Below, piece after piece: positions 1 through 9,409 of a DNA stretch of 64,000 nucleotides. Location: assembly GCF_000284295.1 (NCBI RefSeq), contig NC_017093.1:6200001-6264000 (forward strand). The letters run 5' to 3'. This stretch comes from Actinoplanes missouriensis 431. GTDB lineage: Bacteria > Actinomycetota > Actinomycetes > Mycobacteriales > Micromonosporaceae. Position numbers and translations under genes: made by a program. Below the pieces are notes generated by a model. The model searched no databases. It was given only the letters and a program-made list of their open reading frames with translations, and was not told the DNA's origin. Numbering within the stretch: the stretch's first letter is position 1; each line of letters starts with the position of its first letter.

Positions 1-2114
1 ACAGCGACGTCACCGCGAACCTCTGGCAGTGGAACTTCGACTCCGTCGCGGCGGCCTGCACCGACCACCTCGGCCCGGCCGGCTACGGCGCGGTTCAGGT
101 CGCCCCACCCCAGGACTCGGTCAGCCTCTCCTCCTCCAGCGACGGCGCGCACCCCTGGTGGGAGGTCTACCAGCCCACGTCGTACGAGATCGCGGGCCGG
201 CTCGGCAACCGGACCGACTTCACCGACATGGTCACGGCCTGCCACAACGCCGGCGTCCGGGTCTACGTCGACGCGGTGGTCAACCACATGGCCGGCGCGA
301 ACAACACCCAGACCACGACGTACGGCGGGTCCACGTTCAGCCCGTCCGGATACAGCTACCCGTCGGTGCCGTACTCGTACAACGACTTCCACCACCCGAA
401 CGACGGGTACTGCAACGACGAAGACGGTGTCATCGACAACTGGAACGACATCAACGAGATCACCAACTGTGAACTGCTCTCGCTCTCCGATCTGAAGACC
501 CAGGACTCCTCGGTGCGTACCAAGATCGCCGGATTCTTGAACAAGCTCATCGGGTACGGCGTGGACGGCTTCCGGATCGACGCGGCGAAGCACGTCTCGA
601 TCGGCGACTTCAGCGCGATCCGCGGGCAGCTCGCCACCACGACCGCGGAGGGCAAGGCCCCGTACATCGCTCAGGAGATCTTCCCCGGCGGGGTCTCGCC
701 GTCCTCCTACACGCCGAACGGCGACGTGCTCGGGTTCTCCTACGCCTACGGGCTGAAGTCCCAGTTCGCGAACGGCACGCTCAGCAACCTCGCCGGCATC
801 GGTTCCTGGAGCCTGGACGCGTCCAGCGCCCTGACCGCGGCCATGGTCACCAACCACGACCTGGAGCGGGACGGTTCGACGCTGCGCTACCAGGACGGCA
901 GCCCCTACGTCCTGGCCAACTACTTCCTGCTCGCCTACCCGTACGGCCAGCCGTTCGTCTACGACGGTTTCGCGTTCTCCACGTCGGCGACCGGCGCGTC
1001 ACCGCCCTCGGACTCCAGGGGTTTCGTCACCGGAACGAACTGCGCGAACGGCGCCTGGCAGTGCCTCACCCAGAGCACCGGCGTCAAGGGCATGGTCGGC
1101 TGGCGCAACGCCACCCAGTCGGTCAGCACCGTCTCGAACTGGACCGGCACCGCGAGCAACGTGATCGGTTTCAGCCGCGGCAACCTGGGCTGGTTCGGCG
1201 TGAACCGCTCCGGCAGCGCCTCCACCGCGACGTACCGGACCGGCCTGGCGGACGGCGCCTACTGTGACCGGATCACCGGCGGAGTGACGAGCGGCGGCAC
1301 CTGCGCCGGCACGTCGATCACGGTCTCCGGCGGCACCGCGTCGATCACCATCCCGGCGAACGGCGCGGTCGCCGTCGACGTGAACGCGAAGCGGGGCACC
1401 ACCGCGTCGCCGTCGGCCAGCGCGAGCGCCAGCCCGAGCACGAGTGTCAGCCCCAGCGTGAGCGTCAGCCCCAGCGTGAGCGTCAGCCCGAGCGCGAGCG
1501 TCAGCCCGAGCGCGAGCGCCGGCACCGGCACGGTCGCCGCGACGTTCAACGTCTACGCCACCACGACCACCGGGACCGACGTCTACGTGGTGGGCTCGAA
1601 CGCCGCCCTGGGCAGCTGGAACACCGCGAACGCCGTCAAGCTGTCCGCCACCGGGTACCCGGTCTGGAGCTCCACGGTCGCGGTCCCGTCCGGCACGTCG
1701 TTCGAATACAAGTACATCAAGAAGGACGCCTCCGGAACCGTCACCTGGGAGAGCACCGCCAACCGAGCGGCCTCCACCGGCACGTCCCCGGTCACGTTCA
1801 CCAACAGCTGGAACGTCGCGAACGCCACCACCGTGACCTTCACCGAGACCGCCACGACGAGCGCCGGCCAGAACGTCTACGTGGTCGGCTCGATCGACTC
1901 GCTCGGCGCCTGGAACCCGGCCAACGCCATCCCGCTCGCCGCCACGTCGTACCCGGCCTGGAGCCGCCCGGTCGCGGTCCCGCAGAACACCACGTTCCAG
2001 TACAAGTACATCAAGAAGGACGCCTCCGGAACCGTCACCTGGGAGTCCGGCAGCAACCGGTCCTACACCACCGGGACCTCCACCACCTACACCACAACCG
2101 ACACCTGGAAGTGA
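1..2114 (+). CDS. Alpha-amylase (GH13) with two CBM20 starch-binding domains, 5' end missing
   Basis: Secreted starch-hydrolysing enzyme; 703 residues are visible in the frame beginning at base 3, and the N-terminus with any signal peptide lies outside the window. The GH13 triad is present: nucleophile Asp193 in GFRIDAAKH, acid/base Glu225 in AQEIFPGG, and the NHD motif with Asp286 (numbering of the visible part). A Ser/Pro/Val/Ala linker of about 40 residues (DNA 1400-1530) is followed by two tandem CBM20-like modules (about residues 510-600 and 610-703), each with the YVVGS..LGSW start and a YKYIKKDASG strand. The linker repeats are low-complexity and may vary in length. A hairpin follows the stop. 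Product identity is secure; exact maltooligosaccharide product profile cannot be told. Confidence 0.95.
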   Translation, partial: SDVTANLWQWNFDSVAAACTDHLGPAGYGAVQVAPPQDSVSLSSSSDGAHPWWEVYQPTSYEIAGRLGNRTDFTDMVTACHNAGVRVYVDAVVNHMAGANNTQTTTYGGSTFSPSGYSYPSVPYSYNDFHHPNDGYCNDEDGVIDNWNDINEITNCELLSLSDLKTQDSSVRTKIAGFLNKLIGYGVDGFRIDAAKHVSIGDFSAIRGQLATTTAEGKAPYIAQEIFPGGVSPSSYTPNGDVLGFSYAYGLKSQFANGTLSNLAGIGSWSLDASSALTAAMVTNHDLERDGSTLRYQDGSPYVLANYFLLAYPYGQPFVYDGFAFSTSATGASPPSDSRGFVTGTNCANGAWQCLTQSTGVKGMVGWRNATQSVSTVSNWTGTASNVIGFSRGNLGWFGVNRSGSASTATYRTGLADGAYCDRITGGVTSGGTCAGTSITVSGGTASITIPANGAVAVDVNAKRGTTASPSASASASPSTSVSPSVSVSPSVSVSPSASVSPSASAGTGTVAATFNVYATTTTGTDVYVVGSNAALGSWNTANAVKLSATGYPVWSSTVAVPSGTSFEYKYIKKDASGTVTWESTANRAASTGTSPVTFTNSWNVANATTVTFTETATTSAGQNVYVVGSIDSLGAWNPANAIPLAATSYPAWSRPVAVPQNTTFQYKYIKKDASGTVTWESGSNRSYTTGTSTTYTTTDTWK

Positions 2115-2121
2115 TCCGGAG

Positions 2122-2155
2122 CGGTCGCCCCCCGGACAAACACGAGGGGCGACCG
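2122..2155. terminator. Bidirectional terminator between amylase and glpD
   Basis: Perfect 10-bp inverted repeat CGGTCGCCCC / GGGGCGACCG with a 14-nt loop, between two convergent genes. No T-run, as is usual in high-GC actinomycetes. Confidence 0.7.
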
Positions 2156-2239
2156 TCACTTCCTCAGCGTGAAGGTCCCGAGGGTCGCCTTCAGCACGCC
2201 GCTCTCCTTGATCTCTTCGACCGTCCGATCATCTCGACG

Positions 2240-3943
2240 TCAGAATCCGAGGCGGACCGGGACCACGTCCGGGGCGCCGAGCCGGGCCGCGTCCGCTGTC
2301 TCGTCGTCCTGCTGTTCCTGGGACGCCCGTTCCGCCTCGACGCGCAGGCGGTAGTGCTCCACCTCCCGTTCGCGCTGTTCGGGTGTCCACCCCAGCACCC
2401 GTCCCATCAGCTCGGCCGCGTCCGGCGCCGCCACGACACCCCGGTCGAACGTCTCGATGGAGATCCGGGTACGGCGGGTGAGCACGTCCACCAGGTGCCG
2501 GGCGCCCTCGGCAGCCGCCGCGTAGACGAACTCGGCTCGCAGATAATCCTCGGCGCCCTCGATCGGGCGGCCCAGGTCCGGGTCGGCGGCTATCAGGTCG
2601 AGCACCTCGGTGATCAGCGAGCCGTACCGGCCGAGGAGGTGTTCGACGCGTGCCACGTGCAGCCCGGACGACGCGGCGAGCAGCCCGCGCCGGTTCCACA
2701 GCGCCGGGTACCCGTCCGCGCCGAGCAGCGGCACCCGGTCCGTCACGCAGCGCGGCACCGAGCGGGCCAGGCTGTGCACGCACGCGTCCACGGCGTCCCG
2801 GGCCATCACCCGGTACGTCGTGTACTTGCCCCCGCCGACCACGACCAGTCCCGGCACCGGGCTGCCCACCGAGTGCTCCCGGGACAGTTTCGAGGTCGAC
2901 TCGGACTCGCCGGAGAGCAGCGGCCGCAGCCCGGCGTAGACGCCCTGCACGTCGGCGCGTTCCAGGGGCGTGGAGAGCACCTTGTTGACCTCGTCCAGCA
3001 GGTAGTCGATGTCCTTGCTGGACGCGGCCGGGTGCGCCTTGTCGAGGTTCCAGTCGGTGTCGGTGGTGCCGACGATCCAGTGCCGGCCCCAGGGGATCAC
3101 GAACAGCACGCTGGTGGCGGTCCGCAGGATCAGCCCGGTCGAGGACTGGATCCGGTCGCGGGGCACCACGAGGTGGATGCCCTTGGAGGCGCGGACGTGG
3201 AACTGGCCGCGTTCGCCGACCAGGGACTGGGTGTCGTCGGTCCACACCCCGGTCGCGTTGATCACCTGCTGGGCGCGGATCTCCAGGGTCCGGTCGTGCT
3301 CGAGGTCGCGGACCCGTACCCCGGTGACCCTCTCGCCCTCGCGCAGGAACCCGACCACTTCGGTGCGCGACGCGACGTGGGCGCCGTAGGCGGCCGCGGT
3401 GCGCGCCAGGAACATGGTGTGCCGGGCGTCGTCGAGCTGCCCGTCGTAGTACTGCAGCGCGCCGACCAGCGAGTCCTTGCGCAGCGCCGGGCAGGCCCGG
3501 AGCGCGCCGCGCCGGGTCAGGTGCCGGTGGTGCGGCAGCGCCTGCGACGCGGCCATCGCGTCGTAGAGGGTGACGCCGGCGCCGGCGTAGAGCCGCTCCC
3601 AGCCTCGGTGTTTGAGCGGGTAGAGGAACCGGACCGGGCGGGCCAGGTGCGGCGCGAGGCGCTGCAGGATGAGTCCCCGCTCCCGCAGCGCCTCACGCAC
3701 CAGCCCGAAATCCAGCATTTCCAGGTATCGCAGCCCGCCGTGGATCAGCTTGCTGGAGCGGCTGGAGGTGCCGGAGGCGAAGTCGCGCGCCTCGACGAGG
3801 CCCACGGTCAGTCCCCGTGTGACCGCGTCGAGCGCGCACCCCGCACCGACCACTCCCCCGCCGATCACCAGCACGTCGACCTCGGCACCGCTCAGCGCGG
3901 CCAGGGCGTCGTCCCGGTACTGCGGAGAAAGGGCAGTCATCAT
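2240..3943 (-). CDS. glpD: Aerobic glycerol-3-phosphate dehydrogenase
   Basis: FAD-dependent oxidation of sn-glycerol-3-phosphate to dihydroxyacetone phosphate at the membrane face, feeding electrons to quinone. 567 aa, normal for the family. N-terminal Rossmann motif VIGGGVVGAG (about residues 26-35), then the GlpD signature around residues 55-75 (SGTSSRSSKLIHGGLRYLE). The C-terminal helical domain is intact. The ATG directly abuts the glpK stop codon (TGA then ATGATG), so it is translationally coupled as the last gene of glpF-glpK-glpD. Two adjacent ATGs (3943 and 3940) are possible starts. Confidence 0.96.
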   Translation of the reverse strand: MMTALSPQYRDDALAALSGAEVDVLVIGGGVVGAGCALDAVTRGLTVGLVEARDFASGTSSRSSKLIHGGLRYLEMLDFGLVREALRERGLILQRLAPHLARPVRFLYPLKHRGWERLYAGAGVTLYDAMAASQALPHHRHLTRRGALRACPALRKDSLVGALQYYDGQLDDARHTMFLARTAAAYGAHVASRTEVVGFLREGERVTGVRVRDLEHDRTLEIRAQQVINATGVWTDDTQSLVGERGQFHVRASKGIHLVVPRDRIQSSTGLILRTATSVLFVIPWGRHWIVGTTDTDWNLDKAHPAASSKDIDYLLDEVNKVLSTPLERADVQGVYAGLRPLLSGESESTSKLSREHSVGSPVPGLVVVGGGKYTTYRVMARDAVDACVHSLARSVPRCVTDRVPLLGADGYPALWNRRGLLAASSGLHVARVEHLLGRYGSLITEVLDLIAADPDLGRPIEGAEDYLRAEFVYAAAAEGARHLVDVLTRRTRISIETFDRGVVAAPDAAELMGRVLGWTPEQREREVEHYRLRVEAERASQEQQDDETADAARLGAPDVVPVRLGF

Positions 3944-5461
3944 TCAGTCCACATCCACCCAGTCGAGGGTTCGCTGCACCGCCTTCTTCCACTTGCCGAA
4001 GCCCTGCTCGCGTTGTTCCTGCGACCAGTTCGGCTGCCAGCGCTGCGACTCGTTCCAGTTCTCCCGCAGCTCGTCGGTGGACTTCCAGAACCCGACCGCC
4101 AGGCCGGCCGCGTACGCGGCGCCCAGCGCGGTCGTCTCGGCCACCACCGGGCGGCTGACCGGCACGCCGAGCACGTCCGCCTGGATCTGCATGCACAGGT
4201 TGTTGACCGTGATCCCGCCGTCCACCTTGAGCACGTCGAGGGTGACGCCGGAGTCCTGGGCCATCGCGTCGACCACGTCGCGGGTCTGGTAGCAGATCGC
4301 TTCCAGGGTGGCCCGGGCGATGTGCGCGCCGGTGTTGTAGCGGGACAGGCCGACGATCGCGCCGCGGGCGTCGGAGCGCCAGTACGGCGCGAACAGCCCG
4401 GAGAACGCCGGCACGAAGTAGACGCCGCCGTTGTCCGCGACCTGCGCCGCGAGCGTCTCGCTCTGGGCCGCGTCGTTGATCAGGTGCAGCTGGTCGCGCA
4501 GCCACTGCACGGCCGAGCCGGTCACCGCGATCGAGCCCTCCAGGGCGTAGACCGGCGCGGCGTCGCCGAACTTGTAGCAGACCGTGGTGAGCAGCCCGTT
4601 CTCCGAGCGCACCAGGTTCGTCCCGGTGTTCAGGAGCATGAAGTTGCCCGTACCGTAGGTGTTCTTGGCTTCTCCGGGCGCGAAGCAGACCTGGCCCACC
4701 GTGGCGGCCTGCTGGTCGCCGAGGTCGCCGGTGATCGGCACGTCGCCGCCGAGCGGGCCGGGCGAATGCGCCACCCCGAAACCCGCCGGGTCGGACGACG
4801 GCCGGATCTCCGGCAGCATCCGGCGGGGGACGCCGAAGAACGACAGCAGCTCGTCGTCCCAGTCGAGCGTCTCCAGGTTCATCAGCATGGTGCGGCTGGC
4901 GTTCGTCACGTCGGTGACGTGCCGGCCGCCGTCGACACCGCCGGTCATGTTCCAGATCAGCCAGCTGTCGGTGTTGCCGAAGATCGCGTCGCCGCGCTCG
5001 GCCGCCTCCCGGACGCCGTCGACGTTCTCCAGGATCCACTGGATCTTGCCGCCGGAGAAGTAGGTGGCCGGGGGCAGGCCGGCCTTGCGGCGGATGACGT
5101 CACCGCGCCCGTCCCGGTCCAGGGCGGAGGCGATCCGGTCGGTCCGGGTGTCCTGCCAGACGATCGCGTTGTAGTACGGCCGGCCGGTCCGGCGGTCCCA
5201 CACCACCGTGGTCTCCCGCTGGTTGGTGATCCCGACCGCGGCCAGGTCGCTCGCCGACAGGTTGGCCTTCTGCATGGCGGTCCGCACGACCGCGACGGTC
5301 CGTTCCCAGATCTCGATCGGGTTGTGCTCGACCCAGCCGGCCTGCGGCAGGATCTGCTCGTGCTCGAGCTGGTGGCGGGCCACCTCGTTGCCGCCATGGT
5401 CGAAGATCATGAAACGGGTGCTGGTGGTTCCCTGATCAACAGCGCCGACGAAGTCAGCCAC
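3944..5461 (-). CDS. glpK: Glycerol kinase 1
   Basis: ATP-dependent phosphorylation of glycerol to sn-glycerol-3-phosphate in the cytoplasm. FGGY carbohydrate kinase of 505 aa; N-terminal phosphate-binding segment GAVDQGTTSTRF and the YGTGNFMLLNTG region are intact. I chose the GTG at 5461 because it has GGAGG six bases upstream and gives the family's usual length; a longer reading frame extends to 5581 but its extra residues do not resemble GlpK. The start overlaps the end of glpF by 8 nt. A second glycerol kinase of about the same length lies at 7201-8694. Confidence 0.96.
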   Translation of the reverse strand: MADFVGAVDQGTTSTRFMIFDHGGNEVARHQLEHEQILPQAGWVEHNPIEIWERTVAVVRTAMQKANLSASDLAAVGITNQRETTVVWDRRTGRPYYNAIVWQDTRTDRIASALDRDGRGDVIRRKAGLPPATYFSGGKIQWILENVDGVREAAERGDAIFGNTDSWLIWNMTGGVDGGRHVTDVTNASRTMLMNLETLDWDDELLSFFGVPRRMLPEIRPSSDPAGFGVAHSPGPLGGDVPITGDLGDQQAATVGQVCFAPGEAKNTYGTGNFMLLNTGTNLVRSENGLLTTVCYKFGDAAPVYALEGSIAVTGSAVQWLRDQLHLINDAAQSETLAAQVADNGGVYFVPAFSGLFAPYWRSDARGAIVGLSRYNTGAHIARATLEAICYQTRDVVDAMAQDSGVTLDVLKVDGGITVNNLCMQIQADVLGVPVSRPVVAETTALGAAYAAGLAVGFWKSTDELRENWNESQRWQPNWSQEQREQGFGKWKKAVQRTLDWVDVD

Positions 5462-6296
5462 GGTGTGCCTCCACGTTCTCGTCACCACGGGGTGTCGGTA
5501 TCCTGCCCGGCTCCGGAGGCTCCTCCGCGGGCAGGAAGCGTCCGACCAGAACTTTGTACAGGCCGGCGCCGAGGACACCACCGATGATCGGCGCGACTAT
5601 CGGCACCCAGAAATAGAGATACCCCGTCTGATCTCGGAACGCGCCCTCGTACCCGGTCAGGTAACTTGCCAGGCGCGGACCGAAGTCGCGGGCCGGGTTG
5701 ATCGCGTAGCCGGCCGCGGTGCCCCACGCCATGCCGATGCCGACGACGATCAGGCCGATGATGAACGGCGCCAGGTTCGCCTGCGGCGGCGTGCTGAGCA
5801 CATCGGTGACCGCGAGGATCAGGAACAGCAGGATCGCGGTGCCGATGATCTGGTCGCGGAAGGCGCCCCACTCGCTGAACGGCAGGGTCCCGTTGCCGGG
5901 CAGCGTGGAGAAGACGCCCTGCGTCTTGATGGTCAGGCCGGGGTCCGCCGCGTGCAGGGCCTCGGTGTAGTTCCAGCGCACCAGCAGCGCGGCGACGAAC
6001 GCGCCGAGGAACTGGGCGACGATGTACGGCGCCACCTTCTTCCACTCGAAGCCCTTGAAGACCGCGAGCGCGATGGTGACCGCGGGATTGAGGTGCGCGC
6101 CGCTGATCCGCGCCGCGACGTAGACGCCGAACGTGACGCCCAGGCCCCAGGCCCAGGCGATGCTGTCGTGGTCCCCGATGCCGGCGGCGGCGACCTGCGC
6201 CACCACGCCCACACCGAAGAGAATGAGGATCATCGTGCCGGCGAACTCCGCCAGGAACTCGCCGGCGATTCCGGGAATCTTGGGACGTGTGGCCAT
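5454..6296 (-). CDS. glpF: Glycerol uptake facilitator (aquaglyceroporin)
   Basis: MIP-family channel for glycerol entry through the cytoplasmic membrane. 280 aa with six hydrophobic segments; both pore motifs are present: NPA at residues 70-72 and NPARD at 200-204. The Asp after the second NPA is typical of glycerol facilitators rather than water channels. The ATG at 6296 has a strong GGGAGG site. The C-terminal tail (about 25 residues, Pro/Glu rich) is cytoplasmic. First gene of the leftward glpFKD operon and divergent from the IclR regulator. Confidence 0.95.
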   Translation of the reverse strand: MATRPKIPGIAGEFLAEFAGTMILILFGVGVVAQVAAAGIGDHDSIAWAWGLGVTFGVYVAARISGAHLNPAVTIALAVFKGFEWKKVAPYIVAQFLGAFVAALLVRWNYTEALHAADPGLTIKTQGVFSTLPGNGTLPFSEWGAFRDQIIGTAILLFLILAVTDVLSTPPQANLAPFIIGLIVVGIGMAWGTAAGYAINPARDFGPRLASYLTGYEGAFRDQTGYLYFWVPIVAPIIGGVLGAGLYKVLVGRFLPAEEPPEPGRIPTPRGDENVEAHRG

Positions 6297-6423
6297 GCTC
6301 CCTCCCTGCTTCCGATGTCTCTGGACGCTAGGAACGGGATCGAGATGGGGCAATGAACACCGGTCGGCATTGTCGAACAATCGACCACGGCGAGTTGTCG
6401 CGCGGTGGCATAGAGTCCGAAAC
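6297..6423. promoter_or_regulatory. Divergent glpF / iclR promoter region with palindrome and leaderless -10
   Basis: 127-bp region between glpF and the regulator. ATTGT-CGA-ACAAT (6369-6381) is a short perfect inverted repeat and a plausible operator for the adjacent IclR protein. TAGAGT (6411-6416) lies 7 nt before the regulator's ATG, the layout of a leaderless actinomycete start; I see no good -35 for it. Confidence 0.5.
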
Positions 6424-7182
6424 ATGCCGGGAACCGTACAGGCGATCGAACGGGCGGCCGCGATCCTGCGGACGCTCGCGACCGGGCCCGGCCGGCTGGG
6501 GCTCTCCGAGATCGCCCGCACCCTCGACCTGGCGAAAGGCACCACCCACGGCATCCTGCGCACCCTGCAGCTTGTCGGCTTCGTCGAGCAGGACCGCAAC
6601 TCCGGTCAATATCAGCTCGGCGGCGCCCTGCTGCATCTCGGCACCAGCTACCTGGACATCAACGAGCTGCGCTCCCGCTCGATCAACTGGGCGGATCCGC
6701 TCGCCGCGCGCAGCGGGGAATCGGTGCGGATCGGCACGGTGCTGGAGGGCGAGGTGCTGGTCGTGCACCACGTCTTCCGGCCGGACGACACGTTTCAGAC
6801 GCTCGACGTCGGCACGCTGCTGCCGCTGCACGCCACCGCCCTCGGGAAGGTGCTGCTCGCGTACCGGGCCGGTGGGGCGGTGGCGCGCGCCGACCTGGAG
6901 GCGTTCACCCGCCGGACGCTCGTCGACCCCCGGGCCCTCACATCCGCCCTGGAGGGCGTCCGCGAGACCGGGTGGGCGGCGGAGATCGAGGAGATGACGC
7001 TCGGCCAGGCGGCCATCGCGGCCCCGATCCGGGGGTACGGGGGACTCGTCGTCGGCGCGATCGGGATATCCGGCCCGGTCGAGCGGCTCTGCGACAGCCG
7101 GTACCGCCCGCACCCGCATCTGATCACCTACGTCCGGGACGCCGCCCGCGCGGTCTCCCGCGACCTGGGCGCCACACGATAG
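6424..7182 (+). CDS. IclR-family regulator, GylR-like (glycerol operon control)
   Basis: 252-aa transcription factor: N-terminal winged helix-turn-helix (about residues 5-65, with LSEIARTLDLAKGTTHGILRTL) and C-terminal IclR effector-binding domain. In Streptomyces the IclR-type GylR sits upstream of the glycerol operon and represses it until glycerol or glycerol-3-phosphate is present; the same neighbourhood here suggests this role by inference. It is divergent from glpF and 18 nt upstream of the second glycerol kinase, so it probably shares a transcript with that gene. Start chosen at the ATG 7 nt after a TAGAGT -10 box; no Shine-Dalgarno, consistent with a leaderless mRNA. Confidence 0.88.
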   Translation: MPGTVQAIERAAAILRTLATGPGRLGLSEIARTLDLAKGTTHGILRTLQLVGFVEQDRNSGQYQLGGALLHLGTSYLDINELRSRSINWADPLAARSGESVRIGTVLEGEVLVVHHVFRPDDTFQTLDVGTLLPLHATALGKVLLAYRAGGAVARADLEAFTRRTLVDPRALTSALEGVRETGWAAEIEEMTLGQAAIAAPIRGYGGLVVGAIGISGPVERLCDSRYRPHPHLITYVRDAARAVSRDLGATR

Positions 7183-7200
7183 GGATCTGGGAGCCGCCCG

Positions 7201-8694
7201 ATGACCGAGCGATTCGTGGTCGCGATCGACCAGGGCACCACCTCGACCCGCTGCATCGTCTTCGACCGGCGCGGCCAGCTGGTCTCGCTGGCCCAGCAGG
7301 AGCACAAGCAGTACTTCCCCCGGCCCGGCTGGGTGGAGCACGACGCCGCGGAGATCTGGCGCAACGTGGAACGGCTCGCCCCGCGGGCGCTGCGCCGGGC
7401 CGGGATCGGCCTCGATCAGGTGGCCGCCCTCGGCATCGCCAACCAGCGGGAGACCACCGTGCTCTGGGACGCGGTCACCGGCGTGCCGATCGGGCGGGCG
7501 ATCATCTGGCAGGACACCCGCACCGACGGCCTGGTCCACGAGCTCGCCGCCCGGCCGGGGGCGAAGGAGACCGAGGAGCGGGCGGGACTGCCGCTGGCCA
7601 CGTACTTCTCCGGTCCTCGTCTGAAATGGATCCTGGACCACACGCCGGGCCTGCGGGAACGCGCCGAGCGTAGCGAGGTCCTCTGCGGAACCATGGAGAC
7701 CTGGCTGATCTGGAACCTCACCGGCGGCCTGCACGTCACCGACGTCACCAACGCGAGCCGGACCATGCTGCTCGACGTGCGGACGCTGGACTGGTCGCCT
7801 GAGTCGCTCGCGTTCTTCGGCATCCCGGCGGCCATGCTGCCCGAGGTGCGGCCGTCGGTCGGCGTCTTCGGCACGGCCACCGCGGCCTTCCCCGGGGTAC
7901 GGATCGGAGCGGCGCTCGGCGACCAGCAGGCGGCCCTGTTCGGGCAGACCTGCTTCACCCCGGGCGAGGCCAAGTGCACGTACGGGACCGGCAGTTTCCT
8001 GCTGCTCAACACCGGCACCGAGCTGGTCCGCTCCCGGAACGGGCTGCTCACCACGGTCGCCTACCAGATCGCCGGCGAACCGGCCGCGTACGCCCTGGAG
8101 GGCTCGATAGCGATCACCGGCTCGCTGGTCCAGTGGTTCCGCGACCAGCTGGAGCTGATCTCCAGCGCGCCGGAGATCGAGACGCTGGCGCGAACCGTCG
8201 CCGACAACGGCGGCTGCTACATCGTCCCGGCGTTCTCCGGGCTCTACGCGCCGTACTGGCGCAGCGAGGCGCGCGGCGTCATCGTGGGCCTGACCTCGTA
8301 CATCACCAAGGGACACCTGGCCCGCGCGGTGCTGGAGGCGACCGCCTGGCAGACCCGCGAGGTGGTCGACGCGATGAACGCGAGCTCCGGGCTGGCCCTG
8401 CGCACGCTCAAGGTGGACGGCGGGATGACCGCCGACAACCTGCTCATGCAGATGATCGCGAACGTGCTGGACGTGCCGCTGGTCCGGCCGCTGGCCGTGG
8501 AGACGGTGTCGCTGGGCGCCGCGTACGCGGCCGGGCTGGCCGTCGGTCACTGGCCGGACCTGGACGGGCTGCGCAGCAACTGGCACATCGCCGGCCAGTG
8601 GATGCCGGCCATGGATCCGGCGGTGCGCGCCACCGAGTACGCCAACTGGCGCCGCGCGGTGGAGCGCACCTTCGACTGGATCCAGCCCGCCTGA
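7201..8694 (+). CDS. glpK: Glycerol kinase 2
   Basis: Second FGGY-family glycerol kinase, 497 aa, with VAIDQGTTSTRC at the N-terminus, the ANQRETTVLWD segment and the YGTGSFLLLNTG region. It resembles the 505-aa kinase at 3944-5461 throughout, though the proteins clearly differ (for example in the insertion after residue 170). It follows the IclR gene by 18 nt in the same direction, so regulator and enzyme may be co-transcribed. Two complete kinases in one locus suggest differing regulation or substrate affinity; the sequence alone does not show which. Confidence 0.93.
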   Translation: MTERFVVAIDQGTTSTRCIVFDRRGQLVSLAQQEHKQYFPRPGWVEHDAAEIWRNVERLAPRALRRAGIGLDQVAALGIANQRETTVLWDAVTGVPIGRAIIWQDTRTDGLVHELAARPGAKETEERAGLPLATYFSGPRLKWILDHTPGLRERAERSEVLCGTMETWLIWNLTGGLHVTDVTNASRTMLLDVRTLDWSPESLAFFGIPAAMLPEVRPSVGVFGTATAAFPGVRIGAALGDQQAALFGQTCFTPGEAKCTYGTGSFLLLNTGTELVRSRNGLLTTVAYQIAGEPAAYALEGSIAITGSLVQWFRDQLELISSAPEIETLARTVADNGGCYIVPAFSGLYAPYWRSEARGVIVGLTSYITKGHLARAVLEATAWQTREVVDAMNASSGLALRTLKVDGGMTADNLLMQMIANVLDVPLVRPLAVETVSLGAAYAAGLAVGHWPDLDGLRSNWHIAGQWMPAMDPAVRATEYANWRRAVERTFDWIQPA

Positions 8695-8710
8695 ACCGGG
8701 TGGTGGCCCG

Positions 8711-9277
8711 TTACTTGGTGGCCCGGCCGCTCAGCTTGTCGCGCAGCCGGTCCACCAGGCCGACGCCGGGGCCGACCAGCTTGTGGAAGAGCTCGGCGTT
8801 CGGCGCGCCCGGGTGCGGCCGGGTCGGCGCCAGCTTCTTCGCGGTCTCCACCTTGCCGGCGAGCTCCACCAGCTTCTCCGCCGGCACGTGCCGGCGGAGC
8901 TCGGGGAACTGCTCGTCCTCCTCGTCGCGCACGTGGTCGGCGAGCACCTCCTCGAGCTTGGCCAGCGCCTGCTCGAACTCGGCCGACGAGACGTCGACGT
9001 CCTCCAGGCGCTTCATCGTCTCCTCGAGCTCCTTGTGCTCCTCGACGTCGTGCTCGACGGCCTTGTCGCCGTCCGGCAGGTGGTCCTTCATCGCGGGGTA
9101 GATGTACATCTCCTCGGCGACCGCGTGCCGGACCAGCTCGCTGATCGCGGTGTCGGTCAGATCGCGGCGGATCATCGGGTCCTTCACCGACTTGATGTTG
9201 CCGATCAGCGCGGTGACGTCCCGGTGGTCGGCGATCAGGACGTCGATCACGTCACCGGTGCTCGGGGCGCTCGTCAT
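8711..9277 (-). CDS. Hemerythrin HHE-domain protein
   Basis: 188-aa cytoplasmic protein with a hemerythrin-like four-helix bundle. Candidate di-iron ligands are His18 (ADHRD), the His/Glu set in VRHAVAEEMYIYP, the His in VEHDVEEHKELE and the His/Glu in ADHVRDEEDEQFPE. Members bind oxygen or nitric oxide or act in iron and redox sensing; the particular role here is not evident. ATG chosen because GGGAGG lies just upstream. Convergent with glycerol kinase 2 (16 nt apart, no obvious terminator) and divergent from the next gene. Confidence 0.9.
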   Translation of the reverse strand: MTSAPSTGDVIDVLIADHRDVTALIGNIKSVKDPMIRRDLTDTAISELVRHAVAEEMYIYPAMKDHLPDGDKAVEHDVEEHKELEETMKRLEDVDVSSAEFEQALAKLEEVLADHVRDEEDEQFPELRRHVPAEKLVELAGKVETAKKLAPTRPHPGAPNAELFHKLVGPGVGLVDRLRDKLSGRATK

Positions 9278-9409
9278 GGTTCCTCCCGGGGGACATGCCG
9301 CGCGCTCTGCGCGGACGCTCTGCCGCCTACCCGGCCGGGCGGCGAATATGCGCGTATCGAAGGAGTGAGTTCCGGGCGCGGGCGCAGCGGTGGCACGCAG
9401 AATGGCGGG

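Noticed and set aside
2111..5587. Plus-strand open frame of 1158 codons
   Set aside because: Antisense shadow of glpD and glpK; Arg/His/Gly/Val-rich composition, no family resemblance, common in very GC-rich DNA.
6328..8586. Minus-strand frame of 752 codons
   Set aside because: Complement of the IclR and glycerol kinase 2 genes; composition typical of a shadow.
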